Source: Pseudomonadota bacterium
Lineage (GTDB): Bacteria; Pseudomonadota; Gammaproteobacteria; Steroidobacterales; Steroidobacteraceae
Length of the DNA: 64,000 nucleotides
Assembly (NCBI GenBank): GCA_023391815.1
Contig: JAEWAF010000001.1
Location: forward strand, 11,228 to 75,227
Direction: 5' to 3'
Position numbers and translations under genes: made by a program. Every line of letters begins with the position of its first letter. Within the stretch, counting starts at the first letter, position 1. The notes beneath the pieces are model-generated. The model was not told the origin of the DNA. It did no database searches and saw only the letters and a list, made by a program, of their open reading frames with translations. Positions 1 through 8,818 of this stretch are shown here, piece after piece.

Positions 1-1
1 A

Positions 2-808
2 GGCGCGCGTTTCTCGGTGCTGACGGGGCCCCTGGCTCGACTGCATCGCGCCTTGATTCAGTTCATGCTGGATCTACATACCGGCGAGCACGGCTATCGC
101 GAAGCCTATGTTCCTTATCTGGTGAACGCTCAATCGCTCACCGGCACCGGCCAGCTGCCGAAGTTCGAGGCGGACTTGTTCGCGATCAAGGGCGAGTCCG
201 GGCTGTATCTGATTCCGACCGCGGAAGTGCCCGTCACGAATCTGGCTCGCGACACCATCATCGAAGCGGACGAGCTGCCGATCCGGTACGTCGCGCACAC
301 GCCGTGTTTTCGTTCCGAAGCCGGTTCGTACGGCAAGGACACGCGCGGCATGATTCGTCAGCATCAGTTCGAGAAGGTGGAGCTGGTGCATCTGTCCAGG
401 CCGCAGGACTCCTACGCCGAACACGAGACGCTGACGCGTAACGCCGAGGAAGTACTGAAACGGTTGCAGCTGCCGTACCGAGTGATGGCGTTGTCCTCGG
501 GCGACATCGGCTTCGGCTCGGCCAAGACTTACGACCTGGAAGTGTGGCTGCCCGGGCAGCAGGCGTATCGTGAGATTTCTTCGTGCTCGAACTTCGAGGC
601 GTTCCAGGCGCGTCGAATGCAGGCGCGGTGGCGGAATCCGGAGACGGGTAAGCCCGAGCCGCTGCACACGCTGAACGGCTCGGGCGTGGCGGCAGGCCGT
701 GCGCTCGTGGCCGTGCTCGAGAACTATCAGGAGCCGGATGGCAGCATCAACGTGCCGGAAGTGCTGAAGCCTTATATGGGCGGCCTCTCGGTGATTCGTC
801 GTCCGTAA
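2..808 (+). CDS. serS: Seryl-tRNA synthetase, C-terminal part (5' end outside window)
   Basis: Class II aminoacyl-tRNA synthetase that charges tRNA-Ser with serine in the cytoplasm. The reading frame is open from the first bases of the window, so the gene is cut by the window edge; about 268 residues remain of a family length near 430. The visible part is the catalytic core: motif 2 around TPCFRSEAGSYGKDTRGM, which binds ATP and serine, the HQFEKVE segment, and motif 3 around NGSGVAAGRALVAVLENYQ near the C terminus. The missing part is the N-terminal coiled-coil arm. The gene ends at TAA 806-808 and is followed by a strong hairpin terminator shared with the convergent gene. Confidence 0.97.
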   Translation, partial: GARFSVLTGPLARLHRALIQFMLDLHTGEHGYREAYVPYLVNAQSLTGTGQLPKFEADLFAIKGESGLYLIPTAEVPVTNLARDTIIEADELPIRYVAHTPCFRSEAGSYGKDTRGMIRQHQFEKVELVHLSRPQDSYAEHETLTRNAEEVLKRLQLPYRVMALSSGDIGFGSAKTYDLEVWLPGQQAYREISSCSNFEAFQARRMQARWRNPETGKPEPLHTLNGSGVAAGRALVAVLENYQEPDGSINVPEVLKPYMGGLSVIRRP

Positions 809-832
809 TCGCCGGAGCTTGCGGCCAAACAA

Positions 833-861
833 AAAGGGCGCTGCCAGTGGCAGCGCCCTTT
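833..861. terminator. Bidirectional hairpin terminator between serS and the BI-1 gene
   Basis: Perfect 13-bp stem (833-845 with 849-861) and a 3-base loop, with A residues on the left and T residues on the right of the stem. It lies between the convergent stops at 808 and 896, so it can serve both transcripts. Confidence 0.85.
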
Positions 862-895
862 GTCCTTTCAGCAGCGTCGTTTCAGACGTTCGCGA

Positions 896-1570
896 TCAGT
901 CGTCGCTCGAGGCTGCGCCCAGCAGGTGCAGCAGGCTCATGAACATGTTGTAGATGCTCACGTACAGCGTCAGCGTCGCGCGAATGTAGTTCGTCTCGCC
1001 GCCGTGAATGATGGCGCTGGTCTGATAGAGCATCATGCCGGCCATCGCGACCACGAACACGCCCGAGACGACGAGCGAGAGCGTCGAGAGATTGAAGATC
1101 ATCGCGACCAGACCCAACAGGAAGGCGCCGATGATGCCGACCGTCAGGAAGCCGCCCATGAAGCTGAAGTCCTTCTCGCTCTTGATCGCATAGGCCGACA
1201 AGCCGACGAAGGTGACGGCGGTGATGCCGAGCGCCGTGGTCACGACTTGCGCGCCGTTCGGCAGGAACTTCAGATACGCGTTGACGATGGGTCCGAGCGT
1301 AAATCCGAGGAAGCCGGTCAACAGGAAGATGAACAGCAGACCCCAGGAACTGTTCTCGGTGCGCGAGACTCCGAAGAGCAGGCCGAAGTAGACGATCAGC
1401 GTGATCCACGGGTTCAGCGGAGCCAGGTTAAGCATCATGGCGACGCCCGCCGTGAGCGCGCTGAAGCCGAGCGTGGCCGCCAGCAACAGGTACGTGTTGC
1501 GAAGAACTTTATTGGTCGTCAGCGCTGAGCCGCGCGTGGTGCTTGCGACTGTGCTTGGATAAGACGCCAT
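896..1570 (-). CDS. Bax inhibitor-1/YccA family inner membrane protein
   Basis: Multispanning membrane protein of the BI-1 (UPF0005) family. Relatives such as E. coli YccA bind the FtsH protease and modulate membrane-protein turnover, and other family members are pH-gated calcium leak channels. About 224 residues with roughly seven hydrophobic segments, for example around NTYLLLAATLGFSALTAGVA near the N terminus and NPWITLIVYFGLLFGV next. The start is set by ATG at 1568-1570, preceded at a normal distance by GGAGGA; an upstream extension of the frame has no ribosome site and an un-membrane-like sequence. It is single-gene and convergent with serS. Family assignment is firm; the specific role is inferred. 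Confidence 0.9.
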   Translation of the reverse strand: MASYPSTVASTTRGSALTTNKVLRNTYLLLAATLGFSALTAGVAMMLNLAPLNPWITLIVYFGLLFGVSRTENSSWGLLFIFLLTGFLGFTLGPIVNAYLKFLPNGAQVVTTALGITAVTFVGLSAYAIKSEKDFSFMGGFLTVGIIGAFLLGLVAMIFNLSTLSLVVSGVFVVAMAGMMLYQTSAIIHGGETNYIRATLTLYVSIYNMFMSLLHLLGAASSDD

Positions 1571-1900
1571 GACTTTGGACTCCTCCGGAATATCGTCCAG
1601 TTGGACCGCGTTCCGCCCCGCGAGTTGCAGGTCGACACGCCTCGCCCGGCATTCTACAGGGGCCGCGCGAGCACACACTATGTGATTGCAAGATTCTGAA
1701 TTGCAAGGGCTTCAACCTTACCGCGCTGTCAGAAACGCTGTCATAAAGCGCGCCGCCAGGTGCTCCGGTTTCGCATTGACACCGTTGTAAACAGGCCCGT
1801 AGATTCGAGCAGGGATCGATTGCCGCCGCATCGGTTGCGGTGGCGAACCACCATTGCAACGACTGCATGGGGACCTATGCGCACGGCACGGAACCGCGAC
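1571..1900. other. Divergent promoter region
   Basis: About 330 bases between the divergent BI-1 gene and the LuxR regulator. The right part (from 1760) could be coding if the regulator uses an earlier start. An 8-base direct repeat ATTGCAAG occurs at 1685-1692 and 1700-1707, 15 bases apart, and could be a binding site. No gene is recognised. Confidence 0.4.
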
Positions 1901-4552
1901 ATGGCGCAGATCGTCGGCACGGCGGGGAACTTGGCGAAGTTCGGTCCGCCCCGCAGTACCCCGACACTGATTCCCCGTCCACTCCTGCAAGCTCGCATCG
2001 AGCACGGCGCGAAGGTCGTGCTGCTGCTCGCACCGGCCGGCTCGGGCAAGACGTCCTTACTTACTCAATGGCATAGCGAGATCGAGCCGAGTCGTCGCAG
2101 CGCCTGGCTGCAGTGCGAGCGGCGCGATCACGAGCCGATCGCTTTCTTTGCCGGTCTCGCCGCGAGCATCGACAGAACGCTTGATTCGACCGCCACGAAC
2201 TGCATCGCGGCGAGCTGCACTGAGTGCTCCGTCGAACAGCTAACGGACGCACTGCGCGACCGTCTCGCATCGCTCGACCAATCCCTGGTCATCGTCATCG
2301 ACGATCTGCAAGGGTTCGATTGCGCCGACGGAGAGCATTCGTTGCTGTCCTTGATCTTGCAGTCCTCACCGAACGTGCGCTGGGTGCTCGCGACCCGTCG
2401 CGTGCCGCGATTCGATCTGCAGCGATTGAAGCTCGACGAAGCGCTGACGACGCTGGACGCCACCGATCTTGCCTTCCAGCCGGAGCATATCTGTGAGCTC
2501 GCGTCGTTACTTCACGGGGCGCCACTGTCCTTACAGGAGGCGATCGAATGCAGTCGTCGCACCGAGGGCTGGATTGCGGGCGTGAAGCTCAGCTTACTGG
2601 CGCGCACGGCCGTCGACGGCTTGAGTCACGATGTGCGCACGTATCTGATCGCCGAAGCGTGGCAGGATTTGCCGAACCGACTACGTGAATTCCTGCTCGC
2701 GACCTGCGTTCCGGAGCGGTTCTGCGCCGAACTCGCGGTCGCATTGCTGAGAGATGACGATGCCGCCGCATTGCTCGATGAGGTGGAGGAACTGCAACTC
2801 TTCATCCGCGCGCTGGATGACAACCACTGCTGGCATCGCTATCACGCGTTGTATCGAGAGTTCCTGCTCTCACAGCTGCGTAAGCTCGGATCTGCGCGTA
2901 TCGCGCAGCTGCATCGAACGTGCAGCGAATGGTTCGCCGAGCATGAGCGACCGAGCGAAGCGTTGCAGCATGCATTCGTAACTGTGGATCGGCAGTGGTG
3001 TCTTCAGGCGCTCGCATCCTGTGTGCCGGTGTGGTTGCGCACCGGTGAGTTCCCGGAAGTGTTGCAGTGGAGCGGGCGACTGACGCTGAGCGAAATCATG
3101 AGCTGCCCGGCGGTTCGCGATGCGCATTTGATGAGCCTCATCTTTCTGAGACATTTCGAGCGAGCGCGTCAGGAACTGCGAGTCGCCGAGCAACTGGCCC
3201 GTGACGAGGCGGAGCGGCGCGCGTTGCCAGCACTGCAATTGATGCTCGAAATCATGGCCGACGCTGGCGTGCGGTTCGTCGTGCCGGAGGTGGAGGCGCT
3301 CAGCATCGCCGAGAATCCGTATCTCACCGCCAATCTGTTCAACGTCGCGGCCTATCAGCTGCTCGTGGATAAGGACTTCGATGCCGCACGCCGACTCGCC
3401 CTGCGGGGGAAGGAACTATTGGAGGGAACGCCGCACCTCTACGCCTTGGCGCAGTCGGCCGTCGTGCTGATGTTGATCGATCGCGCCGAAGGTCATGCGC
3501 GAGAAGCCGCGGAAAGCTGCATGCAGCTTTATGCACGCACGCGAGGCGGGCGACGCAATCCCATCTGGGTGACAGCGACCACGGCCGCTGCTTCGGTTCA
3601 CTATCACCACAATCGCTTGCAGCAGGCCGAAGCCCTGTGCAGCGAGGTCTTTCCCTCGCTTTCGATGGCGCCGTCGCTCGAGAACCTGACCGTCGCGCAT
3701 CTGGTCGCCGCTCGGCTCAAATGCGCCTCCGCCAAGTATGGCGACGCGCTCCGCTTGCTCGACTATCTGCACAGCGTGCTTAAGAGCAGCAACTGTCGAC
3801 GACTGCTGGCGCGCGTTTGTTTCGAAAAGGTGCGACTGTGGCTGTTACAGGAGCAGCCGGCGCGGGCACTGCGCGTCCTCGCCGAATGCGGACAATCATT
3901 TCAGATCGAGGTGAACAACCTTGCCTCCGAACAGCCGTGGGAGGAGTTTGCGCTCGCGGGCGTGGCGATCCTGATATATCGCGGCTCGTTCGATACGGCC
4001 GCGAATCAGTTGCAACGCTTGTGCGAGCGGGCGGAGGCGGCGGGCGATGTCTATGGGCGCGTGCGGCTCGAGGCGGCGCTCGCCACGTGCCACTGGCAGG
4101 CGCACGAAGAGGAGGCGTCGTTGCGCTGGATCAATCACGCCCTCACGCTCACCGAGCACCGCGGTTTCAGTCGGGCCGTGTTCGATGACGTGTTCGGCCT
4201 GCCGAAAGTGTTTGCAGCCGCGATCAAGCTCTCGCGCGTGCCGACGCTGCCCTCGGCCGAATATTTCAAACGGTTTCGCGACGTGCTCGCGTTCGATCCT
4301 TACGAAAGCAGCCCGCCCGCCGAGCCCATGCCGTTACTGACCCGGCGCGAGCTCGATCTGCTCAAGCTCCTCTCGCAGGGCTTGAGCAACAAAAGCATCA
4401 GCGAGCGAAGTCATATCACGCTGCTCACGACGAAGTGGCATCTGAAGAATGTGTTCGCGAAGCTCGGCGTGAGCACCCGCATGGAGGCCGTGTTTCGGGC
4501 GCAGGAACTGCGGCTCGTCGATGGTCGGCCGCCTTCGCTGTCGGCGCGTTGA
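1901..4552 (+). CDS. MalT-like LuxR-family ATP-dependent transcriptional regulator
   Basis: Large STAND-type regulator of about 883 residues, close to MalT (901). It has an N-terminal NTPase with a Walker A motif (APAGSGKTSLL) some 45 residues in, a Walker B segment (LVIVIDDLQG), a long helical TPR-like sensor region, and a C-terminal LuxR helix-turn-helix beginning LTRRELDLLKLLSQGLSNK. Such proteins bind ATP and an inducer, oligomerise and activate promoters. I prefer ATG 1901 because the conserved part begins soon after it; ATG 1877 and ATG 1760 are in frame upstream and none has a convincing ribosome site. No maltose genes are nearby. The convergent neighbour is a secreted cytochrome c, so the target is unknown. 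Confidence 0.85.
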   Translation: MAQIVGTAGNLAKFGPPRSTPTLIPRPLLQARIEHGAKVVLLLAPAGSGKTSLLTQWHSEIEPSRRSAWLQCERRDHEPIAFFAGLAASIDRTLDSTATNCIAASCTECSVEQLTDALRDRLASLDQSLVIVIDDLQGFDCADGEHSLLSLILQSSPNVRWVLATRRVPRFDLQRLKLDEALTTLDATDLAFQPEHICELASLLHGAPLSLQEAIECSRRTEGWIAGVKLSLLARTAVDGLSHDVRTYLIAEAWQDLPNRLREFLLATCVPERFCAELAVALLRDDDAAALLDEVEELQLFIRALDDNHCWHRYHALYREFLLSQLRKLGSARIAQLHRTCSEWFAEHERPSEALQHAFVTVDRQWCLQALASCVPVWLRTGEFPEVLQWSGRLTLSEIMSCPAVRDAHLMSLIFLRHFERARQELRVAEQLARDEAERRALPALQLMLEIMADAGVRFVVPEVEALSIAENPYLTANLFNVAAYQLLVDKDFDAARRLALRGKELLEGTPHLYALAQSAVVLMLIDRAEGHAREAAESCMQLYARTRGGRRNPIWVTATTAAASVHYHHNRLQQAEALCSEVFPSLSMAPSLENLTVAHLVAARLKCASAKYGDALRLLDYLHSVLKSSNCRRLLARVCFEKVRLWLLQEQPARALRVLAECGQSFQIEVNNLASEQPWEEFALAGVAILIYRGSFDTAANQLQRLCERAEAAGDVYGRVRLEAALATCHWQAHEEEASLRWINHALTLTEHRGFSRAVFDDVFGLPKVFAAAIKLSRVPTLPSAEYFKRFRDVLAFDPYESSPPAEPMPLLTRRELDLLKLLSQGLSNKSISERSHITLLTTKWHLKNVFAKLGVSTRMEAVFRAQELRLVDGRPPSLSAR

Positions 4553-4569
4553 AAACCGAAGCGGAAAAG

Positions 4570-4603
4570 CAGGTCGCCGCCAGGGTGGGGTGGCGGCGAC
4601 CTG
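4570..4603. terminator. Hairpin between convergent LuxR regulator and cytochrome c gene
   Basis: A 13-bp perfect stem (4570-4582 with 4591-4603) and an 8-base G-rich loop between stops at 4552 and 4617. On the minus strand it is followed by a short T run, so it fits termination of the cytochrome transcript best. Confidence 0.7.
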
Positions 4604-4616
4604 TTAGAAACGTCGA

Positions 4617-7421
4617 CTAGGGAACGGCGGCAATGCGCGCGCCCGAGCCAGGTGGCACGCACGTGAAGGTAATTTCTTGTCCGGGGATGAGCGCCAGTGC
4701 CCGGAACAACGCGTCGGGCACGCCGACTCCGCTGCCTGAGGGGACAAAGGCATCCGAGGCGGCGTTGTACAGGAAGCCACGCGGTGTGCCGGCGAGCGTG
4801 AGTTTCGCGACCAGATCGCATTCGGTGACCGCGCCGCCGAGCGTCTTTGACGTGAAGGACGCGGCCGCCCGGGCTTGAAGCAGATCGATGCGTGGACCCA
4901 CCGCCGCCGCATTGGTCTTCGTCAGAGTGATCTGCTGACCCACGATGGGCGCGAGATCGGACTCGAACGCGAGCATGAACTGCTCCATATCGCGCCGTGT
5001 CTGTTCGTACGTCGCCGCCGGAAAGCCGACCTCAGGCGTCGGTGCAAACAACACCGCCGAGAGGAAATGGAACACCGTGTCGATCGAGCCGTCGTGCAGA
5101 TAGCCGAAGCCACGAATCTGATTGCCGGTGTTGCCGGTATCGGGCGTGGTGAAGAACGGCATGCCGGGGAAGCCGAACATGCCCACCTTGGTATAAGCAT
5201 TACGCAGGTGAGGAATCTTCACGATCTGTGGCAAGCCTTCGAAGCTCGCCTGGCCGTCGGTGCCGAAGAAGCCTTGCGACGGATCGAGACGATGACAGCC
5301 TTCACACGTGAAGCCGGTCCCCGGACCTGCCGCCGGGGGCGCGCCGTCCGCACGACGCGAGCCCAGATAGAAGTCATGACCGCGCTGTTGAGCCGTCGTG
5401 AGCGAGTTATCCAGGTTGCGAATCGGATTCGGCGGCAGCTGCACCTCGAGCTGGAAGTTCGTAAAGCGCTGCAAGGTGGTGAGATCGGGCAGGGTCGAAC
5501 GACCGATCAATCCATCGAAGGCCACGACGAAGTTGTTGAACGAGAGCTCCGGATCGAACGCATCGGTGCCGAAGAAGCCATGCGAGCGATCGCCGCGCCA
5601 GTGCATCGCGCCGTGATTGCGCATGCCACGCAGCGTCTGCGTCGTCATCGGGCCCTTCATCGGATGAAACTCATTCACGACGCCCGTGCCATTGATGCGC
5701 GGCTGCGTGTTGAGCGCGGCGAAGCCCAGACGAATCGGAATGGGATTGGAGGTGACGAGATCATCCGGATTGCCGAGATCCCAGGCGAGATCGTCGTTGT
5801 CGCCGAAGATGTGGCAGCTGGCGCATGCCGCCTCACCGTTGGCTGACATATCCACGGCGTCGTAGAGCAGCGGGCGTCCGGCGATGACCTGCGCCGGCTC
5901 GGGATTGAACAGGGGAAGCGCGGCAATTTCCGCCTTGGTGGTGAGATTGATGACCTTCACCGCGTTGTCGAAGCGCGTCATGACATACAGACGATTACGA
6001 CTCTCATCGAGCGCCAGTCCGCTCGGTCCGCCGCCGCTGACGGGAATGTAGTTCGCGCTCGAGCTCACCGGATTGAATGTGTCCGCTTCCAGCGCCGCGG
6101 TGTCGAACACGCCGACTTTGCTCGATCCGAACGCGGCGATATACAACTTACGACCATCGCGACTGACGACCATTTCGAGCGGCGTCGACAAGCTGTGGTT
6201 CTTCACCGTCGGATCGAAGCCGGGGTCGTTGGCGAGCACGTCGTAGTTGATATGCTTGTTCAGATGGCGCGAGGCGACCGTCGTACCGGAGATCACACTG
6301 ATACGCGTCTCCGCGAGGCGGCCTTGGACAGTCGACCCGCCCACCACGCCCGGGCCTTCGAAGCGCACGTTATTGATCGCTTCGGTGTTGGAAACATAGA
6401 GCTTGCCGGTACGCGGGTTCGTGACCATGTTGAACAGCGTGGTGCCGACGTGAGAGAACGCCGCCTTCTGCGTGAGCGCATTCGCATCGATCGAGAACAC
6501 GTCCTGATCGGGCAGTTGAAAGCGGACCGCCGCGTCCCAGTTGCGACCGAGCTCGTCCTCCCAATGGCCGCTGGCGCGATTGAACTTCACGATCAGTCCC
6601 ACCTCCGGCGCGCGCTTGCCTTCGAAGTTCGTCATCGGGCCCGGATTGCCGCCGGGCAAGGTGTTGCCGGCGAAGGTGCAGGGCGTGTTCGGATCGAAGC
6701 CGTCGCACACCATGAGCTCGAACACCGTCGTCGTCTGATTGCCGGACTTGAATGCGGCGGCATACACCGTCTTGCGATCGGGACTCACGGCGAGCGCGCG
6801 CGGCGTATCGGCGAAGAACGACAGGATCTTGAGCGGTGTGCCGCCGAAGGCCGGGCCGAGATTCGCCGGATCGAACACCCACACGTCGGCGCGGCCGACG
6901 CCAGGCGTTGTGAGCTGCGGATCGCCGGCACCGGGCACGGCGGCGATGGAGGCATCGGTGCGTTGTTGGCCGCGATGTGCCGTCGTGATGAACGCGCGAC
7001 CGGTGGTGCCGGCAAAGACGATATCGCGCGGCTCATCGCCGACGAGCAACGTCCGTATCACTCGCGGCGTCCCCGACAGCGTCACGACGCTCACGCTATC
7101 GGAGAGATGATTCACTACCCAGACCTCGGTGCTGTTGCGGATCGCGACCGCGACGGGCTCGAGGCCGACCGACACTTCCGCCTGTTTGAAGATGCCGACG
7201 GGTGTGACGCTATAAATCACCAGCGTGTTGTTCGGTGTGTTGACGGCAAACAACCGGGTGCCGTCGGATGACAAGGCAAGCGGTCGGACGTGACCGCTTT
7301 CGAAGGTGATGAAGGACGGCGCTGCCTGCACCGCGGGCGCAATCATCGAAGCTAGCAATAACGCGCCGCTTGCCGCCAACCAGCGCCCGAGTCGGGCTGC
7401 TCCCGCTGAGCCTTTGAACAT
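4617..7421 (-). CDS. Secreted YVTN-type beta-propeller dihaem cytochrome c
   Basis: About 934 residues. An N-terminal signal peptide ends near AVQAAP. Then comes a beta-propeller of YVTN/lactonase-like blades (RPLALSSDGTRLFAVN, PRALAVSPDRKTVYAAAF, LEMVVSRDGRKLYIAAFG) over roughly the first 500 residues, and a C-terminal cytochrome c peroxidase-like part with two haem c sites: CASCH at C533-H537 and CEGCH at C706-H710. It is probably a periplasmic or surface electron-transfer protein; a peroxidase, dehydrogenase or oxidative-cleavage role cannot be told apart from sequence. Start ATG 7419-7421 has GGAGA upstream. Convergent with the LuxR regulator and divergent from the PepSY protein. Confidence 0.85.
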   Translation of the reverse strand: MFKGSAGAARLGRWLAASGALLLASMIAPAVQAAPSFITFESGHVRPLALSSDGTRLFAVNTPNNTLVIYSVTPVGIFKQAEVSVGLEPVAVAIRNSTEVWVVNHLSDSVSVVTLSGTPRVIRTLLVGDEPRDIVFAGTTGRAFITTAHRGQQRTDASIAAVPGAGDPQLTTPGVGRADVWVFDPANLGPAFGGTPLKILSFFADTPRALAVSPDRKTVYAAAFKSGNQTTTVFELMVCDGFDPNTPCTFAGNTLPGGNPGPMTNFEGKRAPEVGLIVKFNRASGHWEDELGRNWDAAVRFQLPDQDVFSIDANALTQKAAFSHVGTTLFNMVTNPRTGKLYVSNTEAINNVRFEGPGVVGGSTVQGRLAETRISVISGTTVASRHLNKHINYDVLANDPGFDPTVKNHSLSTPLEMVVSRDGRKLYIAAFGSSKVGVFDTAALEADTFNPVSSSANYIPVSGGGPSGLALDESRNRLYVMTRFDNAVKVINLTTKAEIAALPLFNPEPAQVIAGRPLLYDAVDMSANGEAACASCHIFGDNDDLAWDLGNPDDLVTSNPIPIRLGFAALNTQPRINGTGVVNEFHPMKGPMTTQTLRGMRNHGAMHWRGDRSHGFFGTDAFDPELSFNNFVVAFDGLIGRSTLPDLTTLQRFTNFQLEVQLPPNPIRNLDNSLTTAQQRGHDFYLGSRRADGAPPAAGPGTGFTCEGCHRLDPSQGFFGTDGQASFEGLPQIVKIPHLRNAYTKVGMFGFPGMPFFTTPDTGNTGNQIRGFGYLHDGSIDTVFHFLSAVLFAPTPEVGFPAATYEQTRRDMEQFMLAFESDLAPIVGQQITLTKTNAAAVGPRIDLLQARAAASFTSKTLGGAVTECDLVAKLTLAGTPRGFLYNAASDAFVPSGSGVGVPDALFRALALIPGQEITFTCVPPGSGARIAAVP

Positions 7422-7637
7422 GGTTTTCTCCGTGGCCAGTCGATCTCTGGGTTGTGAACAGCGCGGACTGTAAACGCTCGCGGGGCGGACTCGCGCCCCT
7501 CCACGGAGGGGGGCCACCAACAATTCGTTACATCGGTGCGCGAGCTTGCGTGGCGATTCGCAACCGTGTCAGGTCTCCGTCAGGCGGAACCGGCTAGGCT
7601 CCGGGCCGACCTCGTACTCATTACTTTGCGCACGTTC

Positions 7638-8786
7638 ATGGCTAAAAGCAGGCTCTGGTTCCAGGCCCATTGGCTGATCGGCATCACCTTCGGCGTTTTG
7701 CTCGCCGTGATGGGATTCACCGGCGCGATGATGTCTTTTCAGGATCCGATTCTGGAGGCCCTGAACGCCGACACACGCACAGTCGATGTAAACGGCGAAC
7801 GGCTTTCAGTGCCGGCGCTCCTCGAACGCGCGCAAGCCGAAGCGCAACGGTTGGGTGCGAGGGTCCGAACCGTGACAGTGCCGGGCTCGGCGGAGGGCGC
7901 CGTGCGTGTAGAGTTCCTGTCCGAGCCCGACGATATCGTGCGTTTTCTCAATCCATACACGGGCGAGTGGCGCAGCGGCGGTGTGCGAGGCGAGACCTTC
8001 TTCGAAATCGTCGAAGAGGTGCATCGGGGTTTGATTACCGATCGAGTGGGCGGTCAGTATGTGGGGCGCCGCGTCGTCGACATCGCGGCGATCTTGCTGG
8101 TTGGCATGGTCGCAACGGGCCTGTATCTGCGCTGGCCGCGTCGCACGAGCAACTGGCGCGCCTGGTTCGTGATCGATCGGAAGCTGCGCGGGCGCGGCTT
8201 TCTCTATTCGATGCATGCGGTCATCGGGACTTACGTGCTGCCGCTGTTGTTACTTTCCTCGCTCACCGGTTTGTATTTCGCCTGCGCATGGTACGGAGAG
8301 CTGCTCGAGAAATTTCTCGGCGTGCCGCCTGCGATTCAAGAGAACATGACGGGCAAGCCGCTGGTTGCGCCGGATATCGAAAAGGTCTGGGCTTCGTTCG
8401 ACGCGGCCACGGCGTCGCAGGCCCTGGGCGAGATCGCCGTGCGATTTCCGAAGCAGGAGGAAGAGGCGCTACAAATTCAATATCTCACGGCCGAAGCGCC
8501 GCATCCGACCGCGCTCAACACCGTGATGATCGATCCTTCAAGCTCGCAAGTCCTCTCGCACGAGCGCTATGCGCAGAAGCGGACCGGCGAGCGATTGCTC
8601 GCGAGCATGCTCTCCATTCATAAGGGCGCATACTTTGGCACCGTAGGTTCGCTTCTATTGATGCTGTCGAGCCTTGCGCTGCCGCTCTTCGTGATCACGG
8701 GCTGGATGATGTATCTGGACCGCCGTAAGGTCGAAGCGCGCGCTCGCAAGCGACAGGCAGCGAGCACGGCGGACGCCAAGGTTTAA
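7638..8786 (+). CDS. PepSY-associated transmembrane protein (iron-uptake/reductase type)
   Basis: About 382 residues with four predicted membrane spans: near the N terminus (HWLIGITFGVLLAVMGFTGA), around DIAAILLVGMVATGLYL, around VLPLLLLSSLTGLYFA, and at the C-terminal end (LLLMLSSLALPLFVITGWM). PepSY-like periplasmic stretches lie between them. Conserved histidines in and near the helices (HW, EEVHRG, MHAVIG, SIHKG) suggest haem or metal binding, as in the PiuB/FoxB-type reductases that accompany TonB-dependent siderophore uptake. Start chosen at ATG 7638 (MAKSRLWFQ); the longer frame from GTG 7536 gives a non-membrane leader of unlikely composition. No TonB receptor is immediately adjacent, so the substrate is unknown. 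Confidence 0.8.
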   Translation: MAKSRLWFQAHWLIGITFGVLLAVMGFTGAMMSFQDPILEALNADTRTVDVNGERLSVPALLERAQAEAQRLGARVRTVTVPGSAEGAVRVEFLSEPDDIVRFLNPYTGEWRSGGVRGETFFEIVEEVHRGLITDRVGGQYVGRRVVDIAAILLVGMVATGLYLRWPRRTSNWRAWFVIDRKLRGRGFLYSMHAVIGTYVLPLLLLSSLTGLYFACAWYGELLEKFLGVPPAIQENMTGKPLVAPDIEKVWASFDAATASQALGEIAVRFPKQEEEALQIQYLTAEAPHPTALNTVMIDPSSSQVLSHERYAQKRTGERLLASMLSIHKGAYFGTVGSLLLMLSSLALPLFVITGWMMYLDRRKVEARARKRQAASTADAKV

Positions 8787-8797
8787 CTATCGCTCGC

Positions 8798-8818
8798 AGC
8801 CGGGCGCTCAGCCCGGCT
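8798..8818. terminator. Short hairpin at convergent gene ends
   Basis: Seven-bp G+C stem (8798-8804 with 8812-8818) that overlaps the stop of the OprB-like gene at 8808. Probably terminates the convergent PepSY transcript; there is no T run. Confidence 0.4.

Noticed and set aside
860..1528. Open frame on the plus strand opposite the BI-1 gene
   Set aside because: Arg/Glu/Gln-rich composition of an antisense shadow, and no ribosome site or family match.
6195..7271. 358-codon frame opposite the cytochrome c gene
   Set aside because: Shadow frame: Arg/Ala/His rich, no signal or motif, while the opposite strand has clear haem sites.
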